Shown piece by piece: positions 22,040 to 33,103 of a stretch of DNA of 64,000 nucleotides. Under the pieces are notes generated by a model. That model ran no database searches, was not told the DNA's origin, and saw nothing but the letters and a program-made list of their open reading frames with translations. Source of the stretch: Dicyema japonicum (lineage: Eukaryota; Dicyemida; Rhombozoa; Dicyemidae). The stretch spans positions 2,133,875 through 2,197,874 of the forward strand of contig RDEW01000004.1 of NCBI GenBank assembly GCA_011109175.1, given 5' to 3'. Numbering within the stretch: position 1 is the stretch's first letter; every line of letters begins with the position of its first letter. Both the position numbers and the translations under genes were made by a program.

Positions 22040-23215
22040 AGATTTTTGCTCACGCTTTTTGTTTTTTGTTATGAAGGTTGTCTACTTTACTCTGCTGCAA
22101 AAGCAAGAAATAATAACCTATCTGAGATACCAAATTTAACCATCCAATTTGCTGAAGGAGAAACGAAATTTCATAAGAACTGCGTCATTATTCAGACTAA
22201 AAGACTCATTGCCGGCTCAACTATTTTTTTTCAAAACAAGTGGAATTTTATTGCACGTGTTCGCTGTGGAAGAAGATGAACAGAAGAGGATATTTATTGA
22301 AAATGTTCACCTCAAAAATGGACATCCTGGTCGTGATAGACTTCTTTCTCTTCTAAAGAATCTAGTCTATGTATCTTGCAGAGATGAAGTTATGGTTGTT
22401 CTCAGGTCTTGTTCACAATGTCTGGCAAGACGGCTCATGAACACTCGACCAACTATAACACCTATCAGAGCATATACAGTGAGAGAGAGGTACTAGTTAA
22501 ATATTCTAATTTCAGGTATATTTAGATTTGGTTGATATACGACACTATTCAAATTTTAATGAAAATTTTTGATGGCTTTTGGTTGGGGATGGATTCCTTT
22601 TCCAAATTTTGCTGGACAAGACCTCTAAAGAGTAAATCGGCTACGGTGGTGTCAAGTGCAATAAAGAGCATAATTTTAATCAAAGAATTTGGAATTTCAA
22701 ATGGATAAACATAATTGAAGAAATTACAAGTTCCTATAATTCTTTACAGCATTCAACAACGTTGCACGCTCCTTTTAAATTTATGTTCGGAGCTTCTGCC
22801 AATGAAACCATAAATAATCATTACTCAGAAGAGGAAGTGAATGAAATATTCAACCAAATTGATTTATGGAATGAAGAAACACAAACTGAAGCAACTGAAT
22901 ATCTTGCATGGTTTTGGTCATCAAATGAAACTTTGAGAACAAAAGCAATTTTAAATTCAAACATTGCTGAAAGAAAAATGTTAACAAGAAGAAGGTGGAA
23001 GAATGATATTTCTATCTTTAACATCGGTGATCGCGTTGTTAGAAGGGTCTATCTTGATAATATAAAAAACACGAAAAAGTGGCTTAAACGAACACATTGA
23101 TACATTCATATATCATGTTAAAGGAATATCTGATACAGGAATGATTGATTTAGAAGGAGAAGATGAAGTGTGATTCAAGAAAATAGCAGAGACTTAGCAA
23201 AGCTAGAATAATTTT
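22040..23215 (+). pseudogene. Integrase (KRBA2/SCAND3-Ginger type) relic with a micro-intron, copy 1
   Basis: Order of domains: an H2C2 zinc-binding domain (HLKNGHPGRDRLLSLLKNLV ... RSCSQC, 22305-22420); an integrase core start (LDLVDIRHYSNFNEN, DSFSKFCWTRPLKSKSA, 22500-22650); a core end (YNSLQHSTTLHAPFKFMFG, near 22735-22790); and a C-terminal domain with IGDRVVRRVYLD. These are hallmarks of the KRBA2/SCAND3/Ginger integrase group. Between RERY and the core is a 26-base GT...AG stretch (22491-22516) whose removal restores the family sequence, so the element is spliced like a host gene. A shared extra T near 22570 and single-base losses break it. Confidence 0.75.
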
Positions 23216-23473
23216 ACAATATAAATTTCTCAATTTTTTCTAATAAAAACAGTTATTATTATTTTTGATCATTTATAATATCATTAGAGTTAGGAGTTCT
23301 TAAGCTTTCAGCTTTGCATTAGAGTTAAGAAAACTTAGGATATATATTAGAGTTATACAACGAACAGGACGTAAGAAAACTAACAATTTGACGAGACACA
23401 GCTGAAACACACAATTTGAATTGAAGTTGCAAAATCATCAATGTAACTAAGAGAAAAAGTATCCATTAAGTCA

Positions 23474-23545
23474 GGGGTGTCGAACTCATTTCCCTTTGAA
23501 GGCCGCATTGACAAGCTGATAGTCGGCTCGATATACTGGTTGTAG
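23474..23545 (+). mobile_element. hAT-type terminal sequence
   Basis: Reads caggggtgtcgaactcattt then ccctttgaaggccgcattg. This is typical of hAT (Charlie-like) ends, CAGGGGTGTCAAACTCATTT...GGCCGCA. The same end is at 37816-37890, and a related one is at 60217. Confidence 0.55.
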
Positions 23546-23842
23546 AGATGCTCCAATGCCGAGTTGTAAGATCTTCTGTAATGTCCAAGGAGGACCTTCA
23601 CGAAGTTTCTTTGAGAAGAAGATAGCATGTTACTTAATGCGTCCCGAAAATCATCAGGAAAAATCATTTAGTGACGTTTTTCTGTTTAGTAGAAATTTTA
23701 ATTTAATAAAATTTATATTATCAATAATTAAAATGATGTAAATTATATTTTTTAATGTTGTGGATAATTTGACTAGTTTAAAGCAAACTTTGTTCAGATA
23801 TAAAACTTCATTTTTTCAAAAATTTAAAGTTCAATCATTAAT

Positions 23843-24912
23843 ACGGGACGATTGCAATTAAAAATTTAAATGTTCTGTGTCAGGTTAATTATTAATTCTA
23901 AACATGGGAATTTAACTATTGTTAACATCTTTGATGGGATGGAATCAGCCAGAAGAGCTAGGATTCTCGTCGACATACTGGCGATTTTATCCTGCAGTTT
24001 AAGAACTTGGAAGACCTTGAAGATTTCAAAAAGTCAATGAATGATAGTAATCCTTTTGGATTGGGTGGACATGAGATGGAGGAAGTAAAACTGCCTCCTT
24101 CGACTATAATTCTAAAAAATGTTCCGACATGGATAGAGATGGATGAATTAAAGGATTTTCTTCGGTCAAAGTTGACAGGAGAGTTCCGAGCTGAAAGATT
24201 TGTACGCCGTGGTGTTAGCTTGCCTATTGTTAAGCTTGTCTTAACAAGCAGGGGAGAAGCAGAATCCATTGTCAGATTGGGATTGATTATTGGATTTTTG
24301 AAGATGAAAGCGGAATGGTATATAAAACGAGAAATTCAGTGTTTTCGTTGTCAACAGTTTGGACATATTGCTCGGTTTTGCAAGAACTTAGAAAAGTGTC
24401 TACATTGTTCGGGATCACATAGAAGATCTGAATGTAAAGCATCGCATGATACAAAAAATTGTGTTAATTGTGGGTCGACTACTCATCTGGCAAATTATGG
24501 AGGTTGTCCGAAAGCTATGGAAGCCAATCGTGAGAAAATGAAGAAAGTTGCTGAAAAGTCAAAAGTCTCCAAAAAAGAAGATAAGAAACTTGCCAAATCC
24601 GGAAATAGTCATACTATAGCAAAAAATGCTAAGTCAGCTTTTCTTGATGGTCGAACTTGTTGGAATATTCCAACGGTCAAAAGGGCAACAGTAGAAGCTT
24701 CTACTCAGACAGAAGAACCTGTGAAGGGAAAGAAAGAAGAAATCTCAACACAGGTCAATGATGGTGAATGTCAACTTGATTATTCACAAACTTTGAAAAA
24801 ATTAGAGAAAAGCATTATAGAAGTAACGAAAACAAAAAAGGATACGAAGCATTTATTGGATTTGGTGGCGATCCTAAGAGGAGGGATCAGCCACCAAAAA
24901 AATCAGAAGTAA
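23843..24912 (+). mobile_element. LINE family C, 5' end and ORF1 (gag-like zinc-knuckle protein)
   Basis: ORF1 is open from about 23965 to the TAA at 24910-24912. It has an N-terminal region matching family B ORF1 (GDFILQFKNLEDLEDFKKSM, NPFGLGGHEMEEVKL, STIILKNVPTWIE), three zinc knuckles (CFRCQQFGHIARFC; CLHCSGSHRRSEC; CVNCGSTTHLANYGGC), a Lys-rich stretch and a coiled-coil-like end (LKKLEKSIIEVTKTKKDTKH). A stop lies just upstream of the conserved RRHTG..., so the N-terminus is lost or shifted. ORF1 of Jockey/R1-type LINEs binds the element RNA. It overlaps ORF2 in the -1 frame at its 3' end. Confidence 0.88.
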
Positions 24913-24980
24913 TCAGGATAACCCTGATTAATGCCCGCTCTCTTCGGAAGCGGGCTTCAGAGCTGACTGCATTGGTCAGC
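24897..24980 (+). promoter_or_regulatory. Candidate -1 frameshift signal at the ORF1/ORF2 junction of family C
   Basis: The ORF1 codons CAA AAA AAT CAG AAG TAA contain the slippery heptamer A AAA AAT (24897-24903) seven bases before the stop. ORF2 is open in the -1 frame across this point and has no ATG before codon ~30. Three perfect hairpins follow: AATCAGG/CCTGATT (24911-24929), GCCCGCT/AGCGGGC (24933-24955) and GCTGAC/GTCAGC (24962-24980). The related copy at 44030 has A AAA AAC and covarying stems. Confidence 0.6.
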
Positions 24981-27475
24981 ACAGTGCATATGGATGTTTT
25001 GATAGTAAATGAGACGAAGATCAAGAAGGGAAGTTCTTTTAAACTTAATGGATTTTCATCAATTGATATTCCGTGGAAGAAGGGTTCTATTTCTGGAACT
25101 GGAACTTCGATTTATTATAAATCTAATTTGAATACGAAGAGACCAAGAATTATTGAAGAAGATGTATGTGAACTAGTCAGTGTGCAAATACAAACAAATA
25201 TTGGATGGATAACAGTTGGAGGAATTTATTCTAAGAGCTTACGTGAGTACCCTTGGATCATTGAGAAATTTTTTAACGAAAACGTGAATTCGATTTTGGT
25301 TGGGGACATGAACGCAAAGCATGTTGATTATGGATGTGTTACAACAAATCAGGATGGAAAATGTCTTATAAAGTGGATGGAATCAGGAGAATTGAAAATT
25401 TTGACGTCAGCAGAAATAAATCACTATGCAACTTATAGTGGTGATAAACTTGGATTGTTCATAATGCCTCTGACGATGAGTGAAATGTGTGATCCTCCAT
25501 ATATCGAAAATGACATAGGAAGTGACCACATCCCACAAACGATTGAATTAAAAACTGGTCCGGTTTACACACGACAGTTATTCATTGGATATGATGTCAG
25601 CAAAATTGATTGGAATCACTTCAATTTCTACATCAGGCTGAAAATTGGTAATGTTTGTGATTTGGGGATTTCGAAACCGGAAGATATCGACATTCTGGAT
25701 AACAAAATAAGATCTTTGTTGTTAAGTTATCTGGAAAATTATGGAAAAAGAAAAAATCTGTTGCCGCAGGAAAATATGATAATAGGAGTAGAAGAACGCT
25801 CTTTGCGTCAGGAGAAGAATAAGTTAGAAAATAAATTAAAGAGGTGTTGGGATATCTTCGACTCTCAAGAACTTAAAATGCAGATCAAGTTAGTGAAGAA
25901 GAAAATAATGGATGTTGTAAAGAAGAATGAAGAAAAAGTATGGAAAAGAGAATGTTCAAAGTTACGTCGACAGAACCCAAAATTTTGGAAACTATATGCA
26001 AGAATGAATTCTCCCAGTAATAAGAATGAAGAAATATCTCTCAAGTCAGATGATGGTCTCACTATTCCAAAAGAAGAAATTCCAAATGTTTTACGTCGAC
26101 AATTGTCCAAAATTCAAGAGATAGATCCGGCATCTTTTATTCCGATAGAAGTACAAGATACAAGAAGTAGTTATAAAGAAAAGTCGAAATTGAGTGGTCC
26201 CTTGTGTCATCCTATAACGCTGGAAGAAATAAATGCTGCAATTAAGGGTTGCAAAAATAAAGCACCAGGGTGGGATTTTATCCCAATGAGTATTTTCAAG
26301 AACGCAGGCCCAATTTTGATTGAGTGCCTAAAAATATTATATAATTCTTCTTGGAGTTTTGGTCATGTTCCAGCTTATTGGAAACGAACAATTGTACGCA
26401 TGGTTGTGAAAAAAGGAAAGCCAAGGTCAAAAGCAGATAGTTATAGGCCAATTAGCCTAGTCTGCTCAATATCGAAAGTTATGGAAAAAATTGTTTTCAA
26501 TCGTCTATCAAGGCATGTTGAGGATAATAATTTTCTCTCTGATAATCAACTGGGATTTCGGCATAAAAAAGGGACTGGAGATTGCTTTAAAGAGCTAAGA
26601 TCTGCAATCGAAATTTCACGAAATAAAAAGGAATTTCTTACAATAGCATGTTTGGATATAACAAAAGCGTTTGACAGTGTTTGGCACTTTGGACTTGTTG
26701 ATACGTTGTCAAAAGCAGAAATTGGGAAAACTGCGTTATTATGGATAGAAAACTTTCTTTCAAAAAGAAAGTCATATATACGTGTTGGAAATTTAATTTC
26801 AAAGAAAATTGAATTGCGAAGAGGAGTTCCACAGGGTTCAATTCTCAGCCCGCTACTCTTCAATTGCGTAATGAGAGATTTGCCAAAACAGAGAGCGTAA
26901 ATAGTCAAATGATTATTTATGCTGATGACATTCTTGTGCTTGATTCAAGCATGAATAAACAAATTTCATGGAAAAGGGTGGAATCCCATATTACTAAGAT
27001 TGGAAAGTGGTGCCAAAACAATGGGTTGACTCTATCGAGGGAAAAAACAACAGTCACTTGGATTGCAAGTAAAAGAAAAAATATTAATCAATGTGTGAAT
27101 ACTGGGGATATAAAAATCTCTGAAACATTGAAGTATCTCGGATTGTTGATAGACCGAAGAGGATCTTTCAAGGAACATATTAAAACACGAAGAAAGAAAG
27201 CTACAGGAATGTTGAAATCTTTAATTCGATTTCATTTGGAGCCTGAAACTTTTCTTTTTGTGTATTCGGCGTGTGTTGAACCATTCTTGATATATGGTTA
27301 TCAAGGATGGTTTAGAACAAAAGAAAGTGATGTCTTTGTCAAAAAATTGGAAAAGTCCAGAAGATTTGCGATTAAATTGGCATATGGACTGGACTTAAAA
27401 TCTAATATCGAAGAGGATTACGACCTGAAAGTCAGAAAGATAGAAAAATTATTACATCACTTATGGAAAATGTGA
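24905..27475 (+). mobile_element. LINE family C ORF2 (AP-endonuclease plus reverse transcriptase), one frameshift
   Basis: Endonuclease: LINARSLRKRA, VNETKIKKG, FSSIDIPWKKG, VGDMNAKHVDYG and SDHIPQTIEL (catalytic SDH). Reverse transcriptase: NKAPGWDFIPMSIFKNAG, YRPISLVCSISKVMEK, LGFRHKKGTGDC, LDITKAFDSVWHF, RRGVPQGSILSPLLFN, YADDILVLDSSMNK, then thumb PFLIYGYQGWFRT and end LLHHLWKM. There is no RNase H domain. The only break is at ~26885, where four A's stand in place of the five in the other two copies. The ~850-residue length fits Jockey-type ORF2. Confidence 0.93.
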
Positions 27476-27636
27476 TGTAATTTTTGGGGTCCAAACGAAG
27501 TAGAGACATGTGGTGTCTCATAAAATGACCCTACACGATGAATACAAACCCACTTAATTAGTTTTGGTTCAGGTTTTGGTTTCTTTACAGTAATTAGTTT
27601 TGGGGTTTGTTAGAAAATAAAATTTGTCTTGTCTAT
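27476..27636 (+). mobile_element. LINE family C 3' UTR with hairpin
   Basis: The 3' UTR contains the perfect hairpin GAGACA-tgtgg-TGTCTC near 27504-27520 and ends taaaatttgtcttgtctat at the 12-mer GGACGAAAAAGT (27637-27648). The same UTR follows the copies at 29018 and 38903. The related derivative element keeps the stem with a different loop. A conserved 3' stem-loop is the usual type of site a LINE reverse transcriptase recognises; that role here is inferred. Confidence 0.6.
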
Positions 27637-28305
27637 GGACGAAAAAGTATTGAAGCTAACATTGCGAAGAAAAACAAAATTGACCAAAAAAAGGAAAGAA
27701 TCGAATGGAAAATTATTTCTAAAACGAGAAAATGCCCATAATGGAGAAAGTGAAGTTTCCAAAACTGGAACGAATAAGAAATTAAAGTCAGAGTTTAGAA
27801 TGTATGGGCAGACTGGCTGGAATACGACATATAATAAGAAACCTTCTAAAAAAGAAACAGTAGAAGCTTCAACACAGAGAATAGAGTGGTGCTCTTAAGA
27901 AGAGAGGGCAGCCACCGAAAAAACCAGAAGTAGTCAGGATAACCCTGATTAATGCCCGTTCTCTTCGGAAACGGGCCTCAGTGCTGGTTGCTATAGCCAG
28001 CACGATCCAGATGGAAGTTCTAATTATAAACGCAACTAAATTGAAGCACATGGATTGGATTTAGCATCTGAAATTGATGACGAATACGAAAGAAAAACAA
28101 GAAGAATCGGTGATTTATTACATTGCTTGTGGAAACTCGCATTGTAATTGGGGCTTTTTACGGAGAAGAGACATACGGTGTCTCATGAGAGTGCCCCGAT
28201 ATAGAAGACCCCAAATCTTGGCTTTCCTCTTTAGTTAATGGCTCTTACCTTGTTTAGTTAGTTGGGGTTTTGCGAATAAATCATGTTATCTGTTATCTGT
28301 TATCT
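27637..28305 (+). mobile_element. Internally deleted LINE derivative (ORF1 tail joined to ORF2 tail), single copy
   Basis: It begins with GGACGAAAAAGT, runs through an ORF1-like Lys-rich end and the ORF1/ORF2 junction with its hairpins, and reads the start of an endonuclease (LINARSLRKRA..., NATKL). It then jumps to the last ~35 codons of an ORF2 related to family C (GLDLASEIDDEYERKTRRIG, DLLHCLWKL). The 3' UTR has GAGACA-tacgg-TGTCTC and a TGTTATC repeat tail. It has no reverse transcriptase, so it must rely on another element. Confidence 0.8.
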
Positions 28306-29178
28306 GGACGAAAAAGTATATACGTGTTGGAAATTTAATTTCAAAGAAAATTGAATTGCGAAGAGGAGTTCCACAGGGTTCAATTCTCAGTCCGCTACTC
28401 TTCAATTGCGTAATGAGAGATTTGCCAAAAACAGAGAGCGTAAATAGTCAAATGATTATTTATGCTGATGACATTCTTGTGCTTGATTCAAGCATCAATA
28501 AACAAATTTCATGGAAAAGGGTGGAATCCCATATTACTAAGATTGGAAAGTGGTGCCAAAACAATGGGTTTACTCTATCGAGGGAAAAAACAACAGTCAC
28601 TTGGATTGCAAGTAAAAGAAAAAATATTAATCAATGTGTGAATACTGGGGATATAAAAATCTCTGAAACATTGAAGTATCTCGGATTGTTGATAGACCGA
28701 AGAGGATCTTTCAAGGAACATATTAAAACACGAAGAAAGAAAGCTACAGGAATGTTGAAATCTTTAATTCGATTTCATTTGGAGCCAGAAACTTTTCTTT
28801 TTGTGTATTCGGCGTGTGTTGAACCATTTTTGATATATGGTTATCAAGGATGGTTTAGAACAAAAGAAAGTGATGTCTTTGTCAAAAAATTGGAAAAGTC
28901 CAGAAGATTTGCGATTAAATTGGCATATGGACTGGACTTAAAATCTAATATCGAAGAGGATTACGACCTGAAAGTCAGAAAGATAGAAAAATTATTACAT
29001 CACTTATGGAAAATGTGATGTAATTTTTGGGGTCCAAACGAAGTAGAGACATGTGGTGTCTCATAAAATGACCCTACACGATGAATACAAACCCACTTTA
29101 TTAGTTTTGGTTCAGGTTTTGGTTTCTTTACAGTAATTAGTTTTGGGGTTTGTTAGAAAATAAAATTTGTCTTGTCTT
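28306..29178 (+). mobile_element. LINE family C, 5'-truncated copy 2
   Basis: It starts with the 12-mer (28306-28317), then enters ORF2 inside the reverse transcriptase at the codons for YIRVGNLIS. The frame 28356-29018 is open and includes RRGVPQGSILSPLLFN, YADDILVLDSSINK and LLHHLWKM, then the 3' UTR. It differs from the full copy by few bases. It is truncated at the same base as copy 3 (38190). Confidence 0.9.
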
Positions 29179-30379
29179 GGACGAAAAAGTAATAAGGAAT
29201 TTTTCCGAATTTTGGTTGCCATGGTTGTTTCAAGAAAGGCGAAAGTTTCAACGAAAAATGGAAACTCCTCTCGTCCCCCGGGGGCTACTACTGCTCAGTC
29301 ATTTGCTCTGGAAAACAAGACGCCGCAAAAGGCAGAACCTCCTAAACCTGCCAATGAACCAACGAAGTACGACTCTTCAGTTATGAATAAAGCATCAAAC
29401 GAACCAAATCCCACAGAAAACTTGTCCGTGCTGATAACAGTGAATTCCGCCACCAGTGCAATAAGGATTGCGAACACACTATACCTCTATGACCAACACG
29501 GATGCATGAGGATGAGCCACAGAGGACCGGGCTCCTTCCGTCTGGACTTCCGAGACAACTCACACATGGCCACCTACATGGAGGCCATAAATGAGACCTG
29601 TCCCTTTGGTCTGGACAACCACCACTTTAGGGCAATCTCAGCTAAACCATCTGAGATTGTCCTGAGGAACCTTCCGTTCTGGGTGAGGGAGGACGACCTC
29701 TTGGACTACCTACAGGAAATGGCTCCCTCAACTACGAAAGTGACCCGAATGTCCAAAGGATCGCGGCCCATGCCAATGGCGATGGCCACGATTAAGAGTA
29801 GACCAGAAGCCACATCGTTAATACGTTGTGGTTTCTATATTGGAGTGAACAAAATATCCTGCGAGTGGAAGAGAAGAGGACCGCCGATCTGTTATAAATG
29901 TCAGCATATAGGCCACTTCTCATACCAGTGCACAGGAAAACAAAGATGTCTACGTTGCGCGGGAGAACACGATATCTCCAAATGTATTATAATATTGGAT
30001 TCTGAACGGAAATGTATCAATTGTGGGTCTGCCAAACACGGTGCGAGGTATGAAGGATGCCCTGTGCTTGTGGAGGCCAGGCGAAAGCTCATTCCTCAAA
30101 TCCAAAAAGCAGATGTGAAACCTACGAACGACATAGACAACGACAAGGTTGAGACGCTACCACGAAAAAGAACTGTTGGTCCAAGTGTTAACAAGCCGTC
30201 TGCAGATAATCTACCAAAGAAACGGCATGGCAAACCAGAGGAAAATACCAGGAAGAATCAAAGAAGAACTACATGAAATTATTACAAGATTGAGAGAACT
30301 TAGTGTTACTTTGGGAGTGGATTTACGGGAAATGGTGGACCTGGCCATGGAGAGCCCGGGCCACCAAAAAGAAATCTGA
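29179..30379 (+). mobile_element. LINE family B copy 1, 5' end and ORF1
   Basis: The 12-mer (29179-29190) is followed by a short 5' UTR and ATG at 29221 (MVVSRKAKVSTKNGNSSRPP). ORF1 has a Pro/Ser-rich N-terminus, a conserved middle (CPFGLDNHHFRAI, KPSEIVLRNLPFWV) and three zinc knuckles (CYKCQHIGHFSYQC; CLRCAGEHDISKC; CINCGSAKHGARYEGC). A frameshift near 30200 moves the end into another frame, finishing ESPGHQKEI at 30379. It is the homologue of family C ORF1. Its GHQK end lies next to the ORF2 start in the same -1 arrangement, but without a classical slippery heptamer. Confidence 0.9.
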
Positions 30380-33103
30380 AAAGAATCCTAAAGTTAGTGC
30401 TGGTGAATGCTCGCTCCTTGGTGAAAAGGCATGATGAACTAGCACTACTTATGAGGACTGCCAAGGCAGATGTCTTGGTAGTCAACGAGACGAAGATTCG
30501 AGAAGGAAGGCATTATATTCTGGAAGGATATGACTCAGTGGACATTCCATGGAAAGATGGAGCAGTTGCTGGAACAGGAACCTCAATCTTCTTTCATAAA
30601 CTATTGCAAACTCGAAACGACTGCATTATATCGGCCGACGATTCGGAATTCGTGTCTGTCGACGTGCAATGTGGTGGAACGTGGATAACCGTGGGAGGGC
30701 TATATTCTAAGGACTTGGCCCGGTCCTCTGTGAAAATTGTCGAGTTCTTCGAAAGAAACCCAATGTCGATCCTTGTGGGAGATTTGAACGCCAAGAACAG
30801 GACCTATGGATGCTATGGAAACAACAGGGACGGTCAACTACTAGCAGATTTGGTCGGGGAAATTGGAGTCGAAGTCTTAACGACCGAAGAACCTAACCAC
30901 TTCTCATACTACGGGGGTGATATGCTGGGATTGGCCTTAGTATCTCCACAACTACTAGACCATGTAAACAGGCCAAGGTTACTCTGGGATATAGGGAGTG
31001 ACCATATCCCTATGGAGATGACATAAATCTTGAACCGGATATTATTGAAGACATTTTTCTGTATTATGATACCTCGTCGGTAGACTGGGAACATTATCGT
31101 CATTATTTATCGAAGAGTATATTGATGAAGATTAATTATTCCTTTTCTACAGATAATGAGTTGGATTCTTTCAACCAAGATCTATCCAATACTATTACGA
31201 TGTATCTGCGATTATATGCAAAGAAGATTTACTCAAAAATCCTTCCGAAAACGAATCAGTCCTGCCCTCCCTCTATTCGGGGTCTAATTCGCGAGAGGAA
31301 TACTCTGAAGACGAAACACAGACGATGTGTGGACATGTGGGACAGGATAACTTTGAAAAACAATATCGATGCTATCCAAAAAGTTATACAAAGAGCCTGG
31401 AAGTTGTATTCCGAAAACCAAGTTAGGAAAGCAGCCTCGAAAGTGCACCGGAAGAATCCTTGCTTCTGGAAATTGTACTCCAGACTGACCAACAAAAATT
31501 TGAGAGCAAAGAACATTGTACTGGCGGATCAAGATGGAAGAACAATTCCCCTGGACAGAGTACCGTCAGTATTCAGGAAACAATTAGAAAACATACAGGG
31601 AGTAGACCCAGTCAGTATTATATCTGAAAAATTCTCAGAAGATATATCTAGCTCTATGGATTACTCCATAGACGATCTGAATAGTATGGAAGAGGAAATC
31701 ACATTGGCAGAAGTCAAGACTGCTATACGGGAGTGCAAAAACAAGGCTCCTGGTTTTGATAGCATTCCGATGACTATGTTTAAAGAAGGATCCGATGAAT
31801 TTCTGTCTGTTCTACAAAAGATGTATAACGCAAGTTTCAAGCTCGGACATTCCCCTTCACTATGGAAGCACTCAATTGTAAAGATGATCCCTAAACCTGG
31901 AAAGTCGAGGAAAGATCCTCTTAGTTATAGGCCTATAAGCCTTATCTGTTCTACATCGAAGATTATGGAACGGATTATTTTCAAGAAATTGAATCAGTAC
32001 ATAGAAAAGATTAATTTTCTACAGTGTTACCAATGGGGTTTTCGGCCAGGGAGATCGTGTGGTAATTGCATTTACTCTCTAAACTATGAGATTGCAAATG
32101 CTTTTGAGAAGAGGAGCCAGTTGAGCCTTGTCTGCCTTGACATATCTAAGGCTTTCGACAGCGTATGGCACGAGGCCCTATTCTGTCAACTGGTTCGATC
32201 AAAAATATCAAGACAAATGTTCCTATGGCTGAAGAACCTGTTGACTGGGAGAATATCAAACGTGGTGGTTGGTGGAAGATACTCCGAAGATATATTGTTT
32301 AAAAGGGGAGTGCCGCAGGGGTCTATTCTAAGCCCTCTATTATTCAACGTATTTATGGAAGATTTTCCTTCTCCACAAAACGTTAGGACCAAGCTGATGA
32401 TTTATGCGGATGACATCTTAATCCTAGACTCATCTCTGAAGGCCTACATCTCTGAGCGACGAATCGGGGCTTTTGTCGACAGAGTTCGGACATGGTGCGA
32501 TAGGAGAGGGATGAAACTATCCACAGAAAAATCCAGTTACTTGCGAATATGCAGGCTGGGTCGACACCAGAGAGAGATGTATACGCTACGGATACCGAGA
32601 GTCTCTAGCCTGAAATACCTGGGATTGCAGTGGATGGAAGAGGATCGTACCGGAAGGACATCGAGGAGCGGAGAAAGAAGCCGTTCAAGCGATGTTCTGC
32701 TCCAGAAAACTTATGCTGGACGCCGATACAATGCTCTATATCTTCCAAACTGTGATTCTCCCAAGACTGATATATGGATGCGAGGGATGGTATTTATACT
32801 CTCTCGAGAGAAAGGATTCTCGCTCGCCTGGAGAAAACAAGGCGCGAGCGGCGATAAAAAATATCTCTGGGGAGGAAATTACATGAAAGCCTCTCCGAGG
32901 AAGAGAATAGCCTTGTCAGGCCGGTAAAAATAGATATCGAAGTAAGGTTGGGCAACCAGCTTCTCAATACGTACTAAATGGACGACTACAATGGAGATGG
33001 GATACGTGTGAAGTGTCCAGGCCGCAAAGGCGGACACGATTAAATCCCTTTAATTGACTCCTTACTTACTTTGGAATAAATTTGATTTGATTTGATTTGA
33101 TTT
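30380..33103 (+). mobile_element. LINE family B copy 1, ORF2 and 3' UTR
   Basis: Endonuclease (30397-31026): VNARSLVKRHDEL, VVNETKIREGRHY, VGDLNAKNRTYGC, SDHIPMEMT. Reverse transcriptase (31122-~32630): NKAPGFDSIPMTMFKEG, YRPISLICSTSKIMER, WGFRPGRSCGNC, LDISKAFDSVWHE, KRGVPQGSILSPLLFN, YADDILILDSSLKAY. Copy 1 lacks a base near 31025 and another near 32628, each present in copy 2, so its C-terminus reads out of frame. The 3' UTR has the stem GTCC-aggccgcaaaggc-GGAC and a TTTGA-repeat tail ending at the next 12-mer (33104). Confidence 0.92.

Larger units (their letters stand above)
20117..23842. repeat. 3.7-kb mosaic unit, copy 1 (locus L1)
   Basis: This block is nearly identical to 34451-38187 over its whole length, in the same orientation; both begin TCGAGTGGTTCC and end CATTAAT. 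Inside are a hAT transposase fragment, a family A LINE scrap, a 169-base family B LINE scrap, an integrase gene relic and a hAT-type terminus. All five sit at the same places in both copies, so the mosaic formed before it was duplicated. Confidence 0.92.
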
